Shown: piece by piece, positions 9,117 through 18,028 of the stretch
Position numbering within the stretch: the stretch's first letter is position 1
Layout of the letters: every line of letters begins with the position of its first letter
DNA from: Allobosea sp.
Lineage (GTDB): Bacteria; Pseudomonadota; Alphaproteobacteria; Rhizobiales; Beijerinckiaceae
Direction of reading: 5' to 3'
Assembly (NCBI RefSeq): GCF_030694325.1
Contig: NZ_JAUXYO010000235.1
Span: 1-38,546, forward strand
DNA: 38,546 bases
Position numbers and translations under genes: made by a program
The notes under the pieces: generated by a model
Told to the model about the DNA's origin: nothing
What the model saw: the letters and a program-made list of their open reading frames with translations, nothing else
The model's database searches: none

Positions 9117-9137
9117 GCCACTGAGCTATCCCGCGCC

Positions 9138-9230
9138 GTCATCCCGGACGGAGCGAAGCGGAGATCCGGGATCCATGCCTGAGCCGTTCCGGAATGGGTC
9201 CCGGGTCTCCCTTCGGTCGCCCGGGATGAC
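9138..9230. repeat. Interspersed palindromic repeat, copy 2, inside the ABC operon
   Basis: A ~93-bp element starting GTCATCCCGG and ending CCGGGATGAC, with inner GGGATCCAT and ATGGGTCCC in inverted order. It matches the outer arms and layout of copy 1 at 839-932. It lies between the binding-protein stop and the first permease start. REP-type hairpins at this place are known, for example between malE and malF, to protect the upstream mRNA from 3' decay. Confidence 0.75.
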
Positions 9231-9266
9231 CCGACGAGGTGAAACGCGATCGGCAGGAAAAGCCAG

Positions 9267-10130
9267 ATGACCGCCATCGACCCGTCTCTCCGCTACCGGC
9301 GCCGCGAGCAGGGGCTGATGCTCCTGCTCGCCTCGCCGGCGGTCATCGTCATCCTCGCTTTGGTGGTCATCCCCGTGGGCTGGCTGATGACGCAGTCGGT
9401 CTACGACAACGGCTTCACGCTGGAGCATTATCGCCGCATCTTCAGCGAGGACATCTACTGGCGCAGCTTCGGGCTCACCTTCCGCATCGCGCTGATCGTG
9501 ACCGTGATGACGCTGATCCTGGGCTACCCGGTCGCCTATGCCGCCGCCCATGTGAAGCGGCCCTGGGACGTGCTGATCCTCGCCTTCGTCATCCTGCCGT
9601 TCTGGACCAGCGTGCTTGTGCGCGCCTATGCCTGGCTTGTCCTGCTGCAGCGCACCGGCGTCACCAACCAGATGCTCGAGGGGCTGGGCCTGATCACCGA
9701 GCCGCTGGCGCTCGTCCACAATGAGCTCGGCACGATCATCGCCACCGTCCACATCCTTTTGCCCTTCATGGTGCTGCCGCTCTATTCGACCATGCAGAAG
9801 ATCCCGCGCGAGCTGATGCTGGCCGGGGCGAGCCTCGGCGGCGGGCCGCTGCACAGCTTCCTGCGCATCTTCCTGCCCTTGTCTTTGCCGGGCGTCGCCG
9901 CCGGGCTGACGCTGGTTTTCGTGCTGACGCTGGGCTTCTACATTACGCCGGAGCTGCTCGGCGGCGGCCGCACCATCATGATCTCCATGGTCGTGAGCCG
10001 GAATGTCGAGCTCTACAACGAATGGGGCGCGGCCAGCGCGGTCGGGGTGGTGCTGCTGCTGTGCGTGCTCGCGATCTTCATGGCGGTCAGCCGCATCATC
10101 CCGCTCGACAAGATGCTGGGGCAGAAGTGA
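9267..10130 (+). CDS. ABC transporter permease, PotB type
   Basis: A 287-residue inner-membrane permease with about six hydrophobic helices. The first runs from about residue 17 (LMLLLASPAVIVILALVVIP). The EAA loop that docks the ATPase is visible near residues 190-215 as AGASLGGGPLHSFLRIFLPLSLPG. The ribosome site is AGGAAA before the ATG. Its stop shares one base with the next permease start (TGATG), so the two are translationally coupled and probably form a heterodimer. Confidence 0.93.
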   Translation: MTAIDPSLRYRRREQGLMLLLASPAVIVILALVVIPVGWLMTQSVYDNGFTLEHYRRIFSEDIYWRSFGLTFRIALIVTVMTLILGYPVAYAAAHVKRPWDVLILAFVILPFWTSVLVRAYAWLVLLQRTGVTNQMLEGLGLITEPLALVHNELGTIIATVHILLPFMVLPLYSTMQKIPRELMLAGASLGGGPLHSFLRIFLPLSLPGVAAGLTLVFVLTLGFYITPELLGGGRTIMISMVVSRNVELYNEWGAASAVGVVLLLCVLAIFMAVSRIIPLDKMLGQK

Positions 10131-10918
10131 TGAAACAGCCGCTTTTGCCCCGCATCCTCTTCGGCGCCTTCGTCGGCCTCGTGCTGCTCTATCTGATCCT
10201 GCCGCTGCTGATCATCGTGCCGATGTCCTTCTCGGCGACGCGTTTCCTGACCTTCCCGCCGCCGGCGCTGTCGCTGCGCTGGTATGCCGAGTATTTCGGC
10301 AGCGCCAACTGGATGCAGGCCACGCGGATGAGCCTGCTGATCGGCGTCCTGACGGTCGTGGTCGCGACCCCGCTGGGCACGGCAGCCGCCTATGCCATCA
10401 GCCACTCGCAGACGAAGCTGATGCGCAGCCTGCACATGATGCTGATGCTGCCGCTGATCGTGCCGATCATCATCGTCGCGATCGGCATCTTCTTCGTCTA
10501 CGCCAAGATCGGGTTGATCCAGACCCTGACCGGGCTCGTGCTCGCCAATGTCATGCTCGGCCTGCCCTATGTCATCACCTCTGTGGTGGCCGGGCTTCAG
10601 AGCTTCGACAAGACGCAGGAGATGGTCGCCCGCAGCCTCGGCATGAACCGCTTCCGCGCCTTCCTCACCGTGACGCTGCCGCAGATCAAGGCGAGCGTCT
10701 TCGCCGGCGGCATCTTCGCCTTCATCTCGGCGATCGACGAGACGATCATCGCGCTGTTTATCTCCGGCGGCCAGCACCAGACCCTGACCAAGCGCATGTT
10801 CACCGCCCTGCGCGACGAGATCGACCCCACCATCGCCTCGATCTCGACGCTCCTGACGGCGGCGTCCTTCATCCTGGTGCTGTTGGCGACGAGCAGCCAG
10901 AAGCGCGCCGCAGGCTGA
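10130..10918 (+). CDS. ABC transporter permease, PotC type
   Basis: A 262-residue permease. The first helix is near residues 8-30 (LFGAFVGLVLLYLILPLLII) and is followed by MSFSATRFLTFPP, a typical PotC opening. The EAA loop is ARSLGMNRFRAFLTVTLPQIK. I chose the ATG at 10130 because it overlaps the previous stop as TGATG and the protein then has the family N terminus; longer in-frame versions add a non-membrane Arg-rich extension. It is the last gene of the importer operon. Confidence 0.93.
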   Translation: MKQPLLPRILFGAFVGLVLLYLILPLLIIVPMSFSATRFLTFPPPALSLRWYAEYFGSANWMQATRMSLLIGVLTVVVATPLGTAAAYAISHSQTKLMRSLHMMLMLPLIVPIIIVAIGIFFVYAKIGLIQTLTGLVLANVMLGLPYVITSVVAGLQSFDKTQEMVARSLGMNRFRAFLTVTLPQIKASVFAGGIFAFISAIDETIIALFISGGQHQTLTKRMFTALRDEIDPTIASISTLLTAASFILVLLATSSQKRAAG

Positions 10919-10927
10919 AGGTTCTGC

Positions 10928-10955
10928 TGTCAGACAATCTGTCAATCAGTTGACA
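10928..10955. promoter_or_regulatory. Candidate GntR operator upstream of the LIV-type ABC operon, with overlapping second palindrome
   Basis: TGTCAGACAATCTGTCAA at 10928-10945 contains the palindrome CAGA-CAA-TCTG (10931-10941). It matches the site at 18993-19010 in 17 of 18 bases. A second inverted repeat overlaps it: TGTCAA and TTGACA around TCAG (10940-10955). The TTGACA could be a -35 box for the operon. I see only weak -10 candidates downstream. The centre is ~91 bp before the ATG at 11027. Confidence 0.7.
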
Positions 10956-11026
10956 GCCCTTCGGTTCTGTACGACATCTTTCCGCGTGAGGGGCCCAGAG
11001 AAGGCGCCTGTACGATGGAGGAATCG

Positions 11027-12247
11027 ATGTCGCATAAGTCGTTCACCCGCGGCGTCAGCCGCCGTGGTCTGATGCTCGGTGCCGCGGGCGCCATCGCCGC
11101 GCCCCATGTCGTCCGGGACGCCGTCGCCCAGGGCAAGGCCGTCAATGTCGGCGTGATCGTGCCGCTCTCGGGCGCCAACGCCCAGTTCGGGATCAATTCG
11201 CGCAACGGCATCGAGCTGGTCGCCGACGAAATCAATGCCGCCGGCGGCATCAAGGCGCTCGGCGGGGCCCGCATCAACCTGGTCATCGCCGACTCGACCT
11301 CGACGCCGACCACCGCCGCCAATGTCGCCCAGCGCCTGCTGACGCAGAACGACGTCGTGGCGATCCTCGGCGCCTTCGCCTCGTCGCTCACCATCGCGAT
11401 CTCGGAGGTCACCGAGCGCCGGGGCGTGCCGTTGCTCACCATGTCGTTCTCGGACCAGATCACCGGGCGCGGCTTCGAGAACATCTTCCAGGTCGTCGCC
11501 AAGGCCTCGGTGATCGGCAAGGCGCAGTTCGACGGCACGGCCGCCATCGCGGCGAGCGCCGGTCAGAAGCTCGAGCGCATCGCGATCATGTACGAGGACA
11601 CCGCCTACGGCACCTCGCAGGCGGCCGGGCTGCGCGTCGGCGCCAAGGCGGCCGGCGTCCAGATCGTCATGGACGACGCCTATCCGCTGGGGATCACCGA
11701 CGTCACGCCGCTGATCAACAAGCTCCGCGCCTCGGGCGCGCAGGCGGTGTTCCCGGTCTCGTATCTCAACGATTCCCTGCAGATCATCCGTGCGATGCGC
11801 CAGCAGCGCATCACCATCCCCGCCATCGGCGGTGCGGCCGGCTACGTCATCCCCGATTTTGAGAAGGGGCTGGGCGAATTCGCCGAGGGCGTGCTCTCGA
11901 TCTCGCCGGCCAATTACGACCTCGCGCCGGAGCTGACCGAGCGCTTCCGCAAGCGCTTCGGCTATTTCATGGTCCATGAGGCGCTGGAGCATGCCGTCTG
12001 CATGGATGTGCTGGCCCAGGCGATGGAGAAGGCCAAGTCGGCCAAGCCGGACGACCTGCGCAAGGCGCTCCAGGGCGCCCGCTTCGAGGGCGGCTGGACC
12101 AAGGCCATGACGGGCGGCGCCGTGCAGTTCGACAAGACCGGCCTCAACACGCTCTCCGTTCCCGTCATGGTCCAGTGGCGCAATAAGGAACTCGTCACCG
12201 TCTGGCCTGCCGACGTCGCCAAGGCCAAGGCCGTCTGGGGCGGCTGA
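11027..12247 (+). CDS. ABC transporter substrate-binding protein, LivJ/LivK-like
   Basis: A 406-residue periplasmic binding protein of the branched-chain-amino-acid/amide/urea group (type 1 periplasmic-binding fold). A twin-arginine-like leader SRRGLMLGAAGAIAAP near residues 12-27 is followed by the mature start VNVGVIVPLSGANAQFG. Other family landmarks are DEINAAGGI, TLLTMSFSDQ-type ligand contacts and YEDTAYGTSQ. The ATG at 11027 follows GGAGG with 5-bp spacing; the ATG at 11015 overlaps that ribosome site and is rejected. It is the first gene of an operon reaching 16814. The ligand is unknown; this family also imports aromatic acids and other carboxylates. Confidence 0.92.
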   Translation: MSHKSFTRGVSRRGLMLGAAGAIAAPHVVRDAVAQGKAVNVGVIVPLSGANAQFGINSRNGIELVADEINAAGGIKALGGARINLVIADSTSTPTTAANVAQRLLTQNDVVAILGAFASSLTIAISEVTERRGVPLLTMSFSDQITGRGFENIFQVVAKASVIGKAQFDGTAAIAASAGQKLERIAIMYEDTAYGTSQAAGLRVGAKAAGVQIVMDDAYPLGITDVTPLINKLRASGAQAVFPVSYLNDSLQIIRAMRQQRITIPAIGGAAGYVIPDFEKGLGEFAEGVLSISPANYDLAPELTERFRKRFGYFMVHEALEHAVCMDVLAQAMEKAKSAKPDDLRKALQGARFEGGWTKAMTGGAVQFDKTGLNTLSVPVMVQWRNKELVTVWPADVAKAKAVWGG

Positions 12248-12289
12248 GGCGGAAGGCCGGTCGGGGCCGGGCAGGGGAGAGAGACGGCT

Positions 12290-13150
12290 ATGGCGGTGGT
12301 TCAGGCCATCCTGGACGGCTTGATGATCGGCGGTGTCTACGCCGTCATCTCGATCGGCCTGACGCTGGTCTTCGGCGTGATGGGGATCGTGAATTTCGCG
12401 CAGGCGGAGTTCCTGATGCTCGGCATGTTCGTGGCCTATTACGCCTGGGCCTGGCTCGGGCTCGATCCGCTGCTGGCGGCCCCGCTCGCCTTCGCCGTGG
12501 TGTTCCTGCTCGGCGCGGCGCTCCAGCGCGTGCTAATCAGGCGCGTGCTCAAGGCGCCCGAGGTGGCGCAGATCTTCCTCACCGTCGGCCTGCTGATCGT
12601 GCTGGAGAATGCCGCGCTGCTGATGTTCGGGTCGGGTTTCCGCTCGGTCTCGACGCCCTACCAGACCTCGTCGCTGCAGCTCGGACCGCTCTTCATCTCC
12701 GTGCCCTATCTCGCCGCCTTCGCCATGTCGGTGGCCTCGGGGCTGGCGCTCTGGCTCTTCCTCAAGTCGAGCTGGTTCGGCCGCGCCATGCGCGCCACCG
12801 CACAGGACCCGATGGCCGCGCGGTTGATGGGCATCGACGCCGACCGAATGCACATGCTCGCCTTCGCGCTGGGCGTCGGGCTGACCGCCTTCGGCGGCGC
12901 GGTGATCCTGCCCTATCTGACGGCCTCGCCGACGGTCGGCACGCAATTCGCGGTGCTGATGTTCACCGTGGTGGTGCTCGGCGGGCTGGGCTCGGTCGCG
13001 GGCGCGGTGGTCGGTGGCCTCGCCGTCGGCATCATCCAGTCGCTCTCGGCGCTGGTCTTCCCGATCCAGCTGCAGAACCTCGTCCTCTTCGTCGTCTTCA
13101 TCGCGGTGCTGGCTTTCCGGCCGAAGGGCCTGCTGGGAGCGGCCCGATGA
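12290..13150 (+). CDS. livH: Branched-chain amino acid-type ABC permease, LivH family
   Basis: A 286-residue membrane protein. The LivH opening ILDGLMIGGVYAVISIGLTLVFGVMGIVN is present in pieces across residues 6-35, followed by NFAQAEFLMLG. The cytoplasmic ATPase-contact loop is near RAMRATAQDPMAARLMGID. The C terminus FRPKGLLG is a family signature. The ribosome site is GGGGAGAG. It overlaps the next permease by 4 bp (ATGA). Confidence 0.93.
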   Translation: MAVVQAILDGLMIGGVYAVISIGLTLVFGVMGIVNFAQAEFLMLGMFVAYYAWAWLGLDPLLAAPLAFAVVFLLGAALQRVLIRRVLKAPEVAQIFLTVGLLIVLENAALLMFGSGFRSVSTPYQTSSLQLGPLFISVPYLAAFAMSVASGLALWLFLKSSWFGRAMRATAQDPMAARLMGIDADRMHMLAFALGVGLTAFGGAVILPYLTASPTVGTQFAVLMFTVVVLGGLGSVAGAVVGGLAVGIIQSLSALVFPIQLQNLVLFVVFIAVLAFRPKGLLGAAR

Positions 13151-14130
13151 GCGCGCTGTCCGTTCGGCAGGCCCTCGGCCTCGCGCTGCTTGCGGCGCTC
13201 GCCATCGCCCTGCCTTTCGCCTTCGAACCGCGCGGCTACGGCATCCGCATCCTCTGCCTGGCGCTGCTCTTCGCCGCCATGGCGCAGGCCTGGAACATCG
13301 TCGCCGGGCTCGCCAACCAGATCTCGCTCGGCCATGCCGCGTTCTTCGGCATCGGCGCCTACACCTCGACGCTGCTTCTCATCCATTTCGGCATCACGCC
13401 CTGGCTCGGCATGATGGCGGCAGCGGTCCTGGGCGGGCTTGCTGCGCTTCTGATCAGCCTGCCGACGATGAGGCTGCGCGGCCACTATTTCGCGCTGGCG
13501 ACGCTCGCCTTTGGCGAGGTCATGCGCGTCATCGGCAACAGCTGGGGCGGGCTGACCGGCGGACCGGTCGGCATCTCCGTGCCCTTCGCCAAGCCGAACC
13601 TCGCTCTGATGCAGTTCGCCGATACCCGCGCCTCCTACTGGCTGATGCTGGGGGCGCTCGTCGTGGTGACCGTGATCTTCGTCGCGATCAAGCGCAGCCG
13701 CCTCGGCTATCGGCTGCGGGCGATCAAGGAGAATGCTGACGCGGCCGAGGTCATCGGCGTCGACACCACCCGCACCAAGATCGTCGCGGCGGTGATCTCG
13801 GGCGCACTAACGGCGGCGCTCGGCACGCTCTACGCCCAGTTCCAGTTCTTCTTCGATCCCGACACCGTCTTCGGCGTCGCCTCGATCTCGGTGCGGATGG
13901 CGATGATCGCCATCGTCGGCGGCATCGGCACGGCAGCCGGCCCTATCCTCGGCGCCTTCTTCGTCATCCCGCTGGAGGAGATCGCCAACCAGGTCTTCTC
14001 CGCCCAGGCGGCGGGGCTGTCGCAACTGGTCTTCGGCGTGCTGCTGATCCTCGTGATCCTGGTCGAGCCGCGTGGCTTCATGGCGATCGGCCCGCGGATC
14101 AGGCGCCTGCTGCGCCGGGAGGAACGCTGA
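13147..14130 (+). CDS. livM: Branched-chain amino acid-type ABC permease, LivM family
   Basis: A 327-residue membrane protein with the LivM landmarks AQAWNIVAGLANQISLGHAAFFGIGAYT (residues ~44-71, shown here in part by SLGHAAFFGIGAY), RLRGHYFALATLAFGE, and GYRLRAIKENADAAEVIG, the loop that meets the ATPases. The C terminus VEPRGFMAIG is typical. Start and stop overlap its neighbours (ATGA before, TGATG after), so it is translated together with LivH and LivG. It probably forms the channel with LivH. Confidence 0.93.
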   Translation: MSALSVRQALGLALLAALAIALPFAFEPRGYGIRILCLALLFAAMAQAWNIVAGLANQISLGHAAFFGIGAYTSTLLLIHFGITPWLGMMAAAVLGGLAALLISLPTMRLRGHYFALATLAFGEVMRVIGNSWGGLTGGPVGISVPFAKPNLALMQFADTRASYWLMLGALVVVTVIFVAIKRSRLGYRLRAIKENADAAEVIGVDTTRTKIVAAVISGALTAALGTLYAQFQFFFDPDTVFGVASISVRMAMIAIVGGIGTAAGPILGAFFVIPLEEIANQVFSAQAAGLSQLVFGVLLILVILVEPRGFMAIGPRIRRLLRREER

Positions 14131-14852
14131 TGGTCGCCCCTCTGCTCCAGGTCACCGGCCTCGGCAAGCGCTTCGGCGGGCTGCAGGCCTTGTCGGAGGT
14201 GTCGCTGTCGGTGGCGCCGGGCGAGATCCTCGGGCTGATCGGCCCCAACGGCGCCGGCAAGACGACGCTGTTCTCGACGCTGGTCGGCCTGCACCGCCCC
14301 GATGCCGGTACGATCCGGCTCGACGGCCGCGACCTCGTCGGCCTGAAGCCGCACAAGATCGCCGCAGCGGGCATGGTCAAGACCTTCCAGAATGTCGCGC
14401 TCTTCCTCGACTCGACCGTTCTCGACAACGTCCTGACCGGCGGGCTGATGCGCCATGCGATACCTGAGGCGCGCGAACTCGCCAGGCGCTGCCTCGAGCG
14501 CGTCGGCATCGGCGCGATCGCCGGCAAGATCGCACGCGATCTCTCCTTTCCGGAGCGGGCGCGGGTCGAGGTCGCGCGCGCGCTCTGCACCGAGCCGCGC
14601 GTCCTGCTGCTCGACGAGGCGATGGCGGCGCTCAACCACGCCGAGATGGACGCCTTCATGGATCTGCTGCGCCAGCTGCGCGCGGAGGGGCTGACGCTGG
14701 TCGTCGTCGAGCACCACATGCGCGCGATCATGGCGCTCTGCGACCGGCTCGTCGTGCTGAATTTCGGCCAGATGATCGCCACGGGCACCCCGGCCGAGAT
14801 CGCGCGCGATCCGGCCGTGATCGAGGCTTATCTCGGCCGGTCGGCGGCGTGA
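14130..14852 (+). CDS. livG: ABC transporter ATP-binding protein, LivG family, with degenerate signature
   Basis: A 240-residue ATPase. Walker A is GPNGAGKT (38-45) and the Q-loop is in VKTFQNVALF. The signature reads LSFPERARVEVARAL (138-152): the Ser is kept but the usual Gly-Gly or Tyr-Gly-Gln is lost. The Walker B region reads LLLDEAMAALNHAE, where LivG usually has DEPAAGLNP. The H-loop is VVVEHHM. LivG-type subunits are known to vary here, and pairing with a canonical LivF in a heterodimer would keep one good site. The frame and neighbours show no sign of decay. Confidence 0.9.
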   Translation: MVAPLLQVTGLGKRFGGLQALSEVSLSVAPGEILGLIGPNGAGKTTLFSTLVGLHRPDAGTIRLDGRDLVGLKPHKIAAAGMVKTFQNVALFLDSTVLDNVLTGGLMRHAIPEARELARRCLERVGIGAIAGKIARDLSFPERARVEVARALCTEPRVLLLDEAMAALNHAEMDAFMDLLRQLRAEGLTLVVVEHHMRAIMALCDRLVVLNFGQMIATGTPAEIARDPAVIEAYLGRSAA

Positions 14853-14862
14853 GGAGGGTGCG

Positions 14863-15582
<720 letters not shown>

Positions 15583-15618
15583 GGACCACCGAACACCACC
15601 ACGAAAGGGTCAAGGCCG

Positions 15619-16014
15619 ATGTCGCACAGCGATCAGTTCAACAAAGGGCTCGAAGTCCGCCGCAAGGTGCTGGGCACCGACTATGTCGATGGCAGCCTGG
15701 CCAAGGCCGACGACTTCATGATGGCCTTCCAGAACATCACCACCGAATGGTGCTGGGGCTATGCCTGGACGCGGCCGGGCCTCGAGCACAAGACCCGCTC
15801 GATGCTCAATCTCGCCATGCTGACGGCGCTCGGCAAGCCGGCCGAGCTCAAGCTCCACGTCAAGGGGGCGCTCGCCAACGGCGTGACCGTCGACGAGATC
15901 AAGGAAATCCTGCTCCACGCCACGGTCTATTGCGGCATCCCGGCCGGCCTCGACGCCTTCAAGGCGGCCCATGAGGTGCTGAAGGCCGAGGGGGCCGTGC
16001 CCAACGACAAGTGA
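15619..16014 (+). CDS. Carboxymuconolactone decarboxylase (CMD) family protein, PcaC-like
   Basis: A 131-residue protein with the full CMD domain: RSMLNLAMLTALGK, HVKGALANGVTVDEIKEILL, HATVYCGIPAGLDAFK and EVLKAEG. Length and motifs match gamma-carboxymuconolactone decarboxylase, which acts in the protocatechuate branch of aromatic breakdown. Related AhpD-type CMD proteins use a CxxC pair for peroxide defence; that pair is absent here, which favours a catabolic role. No other protocatechuate gene is in view, so the true substrate may be a different lactone or beta-keto acid. It is cotranscribed with the LIV importer, 36 bp after LivF. Confidence 0.88.
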   Translation: MSHSDQFNKGLEVRRKVLGTDYVDGSLAKADDFMMAFQNITTEWCWGYAWTRPGLEHKTRSMLNLAMLTALGKPAELKLHVKGALANGVTVDEIKEILLHATVYCGIPAGLDAFKAAHEVLKAEGAVPNDK

Positions 16015-16814
16015 GCCCGGCCATGGCCGGCTGGGAAGTCTTCGCCCTGCGCTATGCCGTGCATGAGCGCCGGGCCTTCGAGAACTTCATCCGTGCGCCC
16101 GATCCGCACGATGCGCCCATGCCCATGGACTATTTCGTCTGGGTCGTGCGGCGTGGCGGGCGGGTCGTCGTCGTCGACACCGGCTTCACCCCCGAGGGTG
16201 GAGCCAAGCGCGGCCGCACCTTGATCCGCCCCGTCGAGGCTGCGCTGCGCCAGCTCGGCGTCGCGCCGGAGATGGTGGAGGACGTGGTCATCACGCATCT
16301 CCACTATGACCACGCCGGCAATCTCGACCTCTTCCCGAAGGCCCGCTTCCATCTGCAGGATGCGGAGATGGGCTTCGCGACGGGCCGGCACATGTGCCAG
16401 GCCTGCATCCGCTACCCCTTCGACGTCGAGGATGTCGTCAGGATGGTGCGTGCGGTCTATGCCGAGCGCGTGGTCTTCCATGACGGCGATGCCGAGCTCG
16501 ACGAGGGCCTGAGCCTGCACAAGGTCGGCGGCCACAGCGCCGGCCTGCAGATGGTCCGCGTCGAGACCGCGCGCGGGCCGCTCGTGCTCGCCAGCGACGC
16601 CGCCCATTTCATGGCCAATATCGAGCGGCAGAACCCGTTCCCGATCTTCTTCGATCTCGGCGCGCTGGCGCAGGGCTGGCGCGCCGCGCGCAGACTCGCG
16701 GGAGCGGACGAGCGCATCATTGCCGGTCACGATCCGCTGGTGCGCGAGTTCTATCCCGCCGTGGAAGGATCGGAGGGCGAGACGGTGGCGCTCCACCTGC
16801 CACCGCTGCGCTAG
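16011..16814 (+). CDS. Metallo-beta-lactamase-fold hydrolase, N-acyl-lactonase-like
   Basis: A 267-residue MBL-fold enzyme with a complete two-metal site: HLHYDH (H96, H98, D100, H101), H175 in GGHSAGLQ, D196 in SDAAHF and H240 in GHDPLV. Length and motif spacing fit the AHL-lactonase (AiiA-like) group, which hydrolyses lactone rings. The start is a GTG overlapping the CMD stop (GTGA); an ATG four codons on is a possible alternative. As last gene of the importer operon it may open a lactone formed in a catabolic route, rather than act in quorum quenching. Its stop overlaps the convergent hydrolase stop in CTAG. Confidence 0.85.
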   Translation: MSPAMAGWEVFALRYAVHERRAFENFIRAPDPHDAPMPMDYFVWVVRRGGRVVVVDTGFTPEGGAKRGRTLIRPVEAALRQLGVAPEMVEDVVITHLHYDHAGNLDLFPKARFHLQDAEMGFATGRHMCQACIRYPFDVEDVVRMVRAVYAERVVFHDGDAELDEGLSLHKVGGHSAGLQMVRVETARGPLVLASDAAHFMANIERQNPFPIFFDLGALAQGWRAARRLAGADERIIAGHDPLVREFYPAVEGSEGETVALHLPPLR

Positions 16815-18028
16815 TCAGCGCGGCCCCCGACATGGGCCAGCGCCGCCAGCAGATGCGGGCGGAACAGGTCCGGATGCTCGCACATCGGGAAATGGCCGAG
16901 CCCCTCCATGACGCGCAGATCGGCGCCCGGAATGAGCGCGGCGAGTTTCGCGCCATCCTCGGGCGTCGCCGAATAATCATAGGTGCCGCAGAGCAGCGAG
17001 ACCGGCGTCCGCGCGGCGTCGATGCGGGGCGCGACCTCGGCGCCGTCGAACTCGTCGGAATAGAAGGCGAGGTCGCCGGCATAGATCTCGGGCGCGCCCT
17101 GCGAATAGACCCAGGCGGCCCGGCGGCGGCTGTCGATCGGGCTCGTCGGGCTCATCAGCCCGCGCACGAAGGCGGCGTTGTGCAGCCCGGCATGGACGCC
17201 GACATGATGCTGGAACGGGTTGCGCCGCCCCTTCGAGCGGAAGGGCGGCTCGATCGCGATCACGCCGGCGACGAGATCGGGCCGCTCCGCCGCCAGCAGC
17301 AGGGCGAGCGCCGCCCCCATCGAACCGCCGGCGACGATCGCCTTCTCGCCGATGACCTGTTCGATGATCGCCGTGCACCAGCCGAGATAGCGCTGGCCCG
17401 ACAGCCGGTAGGGCTCGCCCTGCCAGCCTTCGGGCGGCATCGAGCGGCCATGGAAGGGCATGTCCGGCGCCATCAGCCGCCACTCCGCAGCGAGCGCGAC
17501 ATCGGCGAGCTGCCCGTGGAACTGGCGGGAATCGGCGCCGGCCGTGTGCAGGAACAGGACCGGCCGCCCGCTTCCGGCGCACTCCACATGGATCTCGGCT
17601 GCGCTCTCCGGCAAGGCGACCCGGTGATAGCGCCCCTCGATCTGGCTCATTCGGCGCTCGACGGCCGGAGCCGGGGCGGCGGGCGAGAGCGTGACGAGTT
17701 CGAACAGCCGCTCGATCACGGCCCGCGCCTGCGCGATCACGAGCGGGTCGCCGGAGAGGGTGAAGGCGGGATTGGCGATCGCCAGCGCCGTGAAGGCCTG
17801 GAAGCGCGGTGGCGGGGGCAGGGTCAGGAGCCGCGCCCAGTCCGCTTCGGCCGCCGACAGCACGATGTCGGGCGCCGCCGTGCCCTCGAAGACCACGACG
17901 CCGTCATCGAGCCGCAGCAGGATGTCGTCACCCGCCCCCTCGACCCGCAGCACGGCGTGGAGGCCGGCGCCGAGGCGGCGCAGTTCGGCGTCGCCGGTCG
18001 CCGCGGCGATGCGCGCCCGCAGGCCCAT
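16811..18028 (-). CDS. Alpha/beta hydrolase with an extra N-terminal domain
   Basis: A 405-residue protein in two parts. Residues ~130-405 are an alpha/beta hydrolase: oxyanion region LFLHTAGADSRQF, nucleophile S236 in GGSMG, acid D351 in CGTYD, and H379 in GLGHF. Residues ~1-125 form a separate domain with short beta strands (ILLRLDDGVVVFEG, DIVLSAAEADW) and the stretch FTLSGDPLVIAQARAVIERLFELV. This resembles SCP2-like small-molecule-binding domains, but that match is only by eye. The start at 18028 overlaps the reductase stop (TGATG), so the two are coupled. Lactone or thioester hydrolysis would fit the CMD and MBL genes nearby; the substrate is unknown. Confidence 0.85.
   Translation of the reverse strand: MGLRARIAAATGDAELRRLGAGLHAVLRVEGAGDDILLRLDDGVVVFEGTAAPDIVLSAAEADWARLLTLPPPPRFQAFTALAIANPAFTLSGDPLVIAQARAVIERLFELVTLSPAAPAPAVERRMSQIEGRYHRVALPESAAEIHVECAGSGRPVLFLHTAGADSRQFHGQLADVALAAEWRLMAPDMPFHGRSMPPEGWQGEPYRLSGQRYLGWCTAIIEQVIGEKAIVAGGSMGAALALLLAAERPDLVAGVIAIEPPFRSKGRRNPFQHHVGVHAGLHNAAFVRGLMSPTSPIDSRRRAAWVYSQGAPEIYAGDLAFYSDEFDGAEVAPRIDAARTPVSLLCGTYDYSATPEDGAKLAALIPGADLRVMEGLGHFPMCEHPDLFRPHLLAALAHVGGRAD

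Noticed and set aside
16811-16814. Overlapping convergent stops (CTAG) as a sign of antisense regulation
   Set aside because: A 4-bp overlap is common in compact genomes and alone proves nothing.
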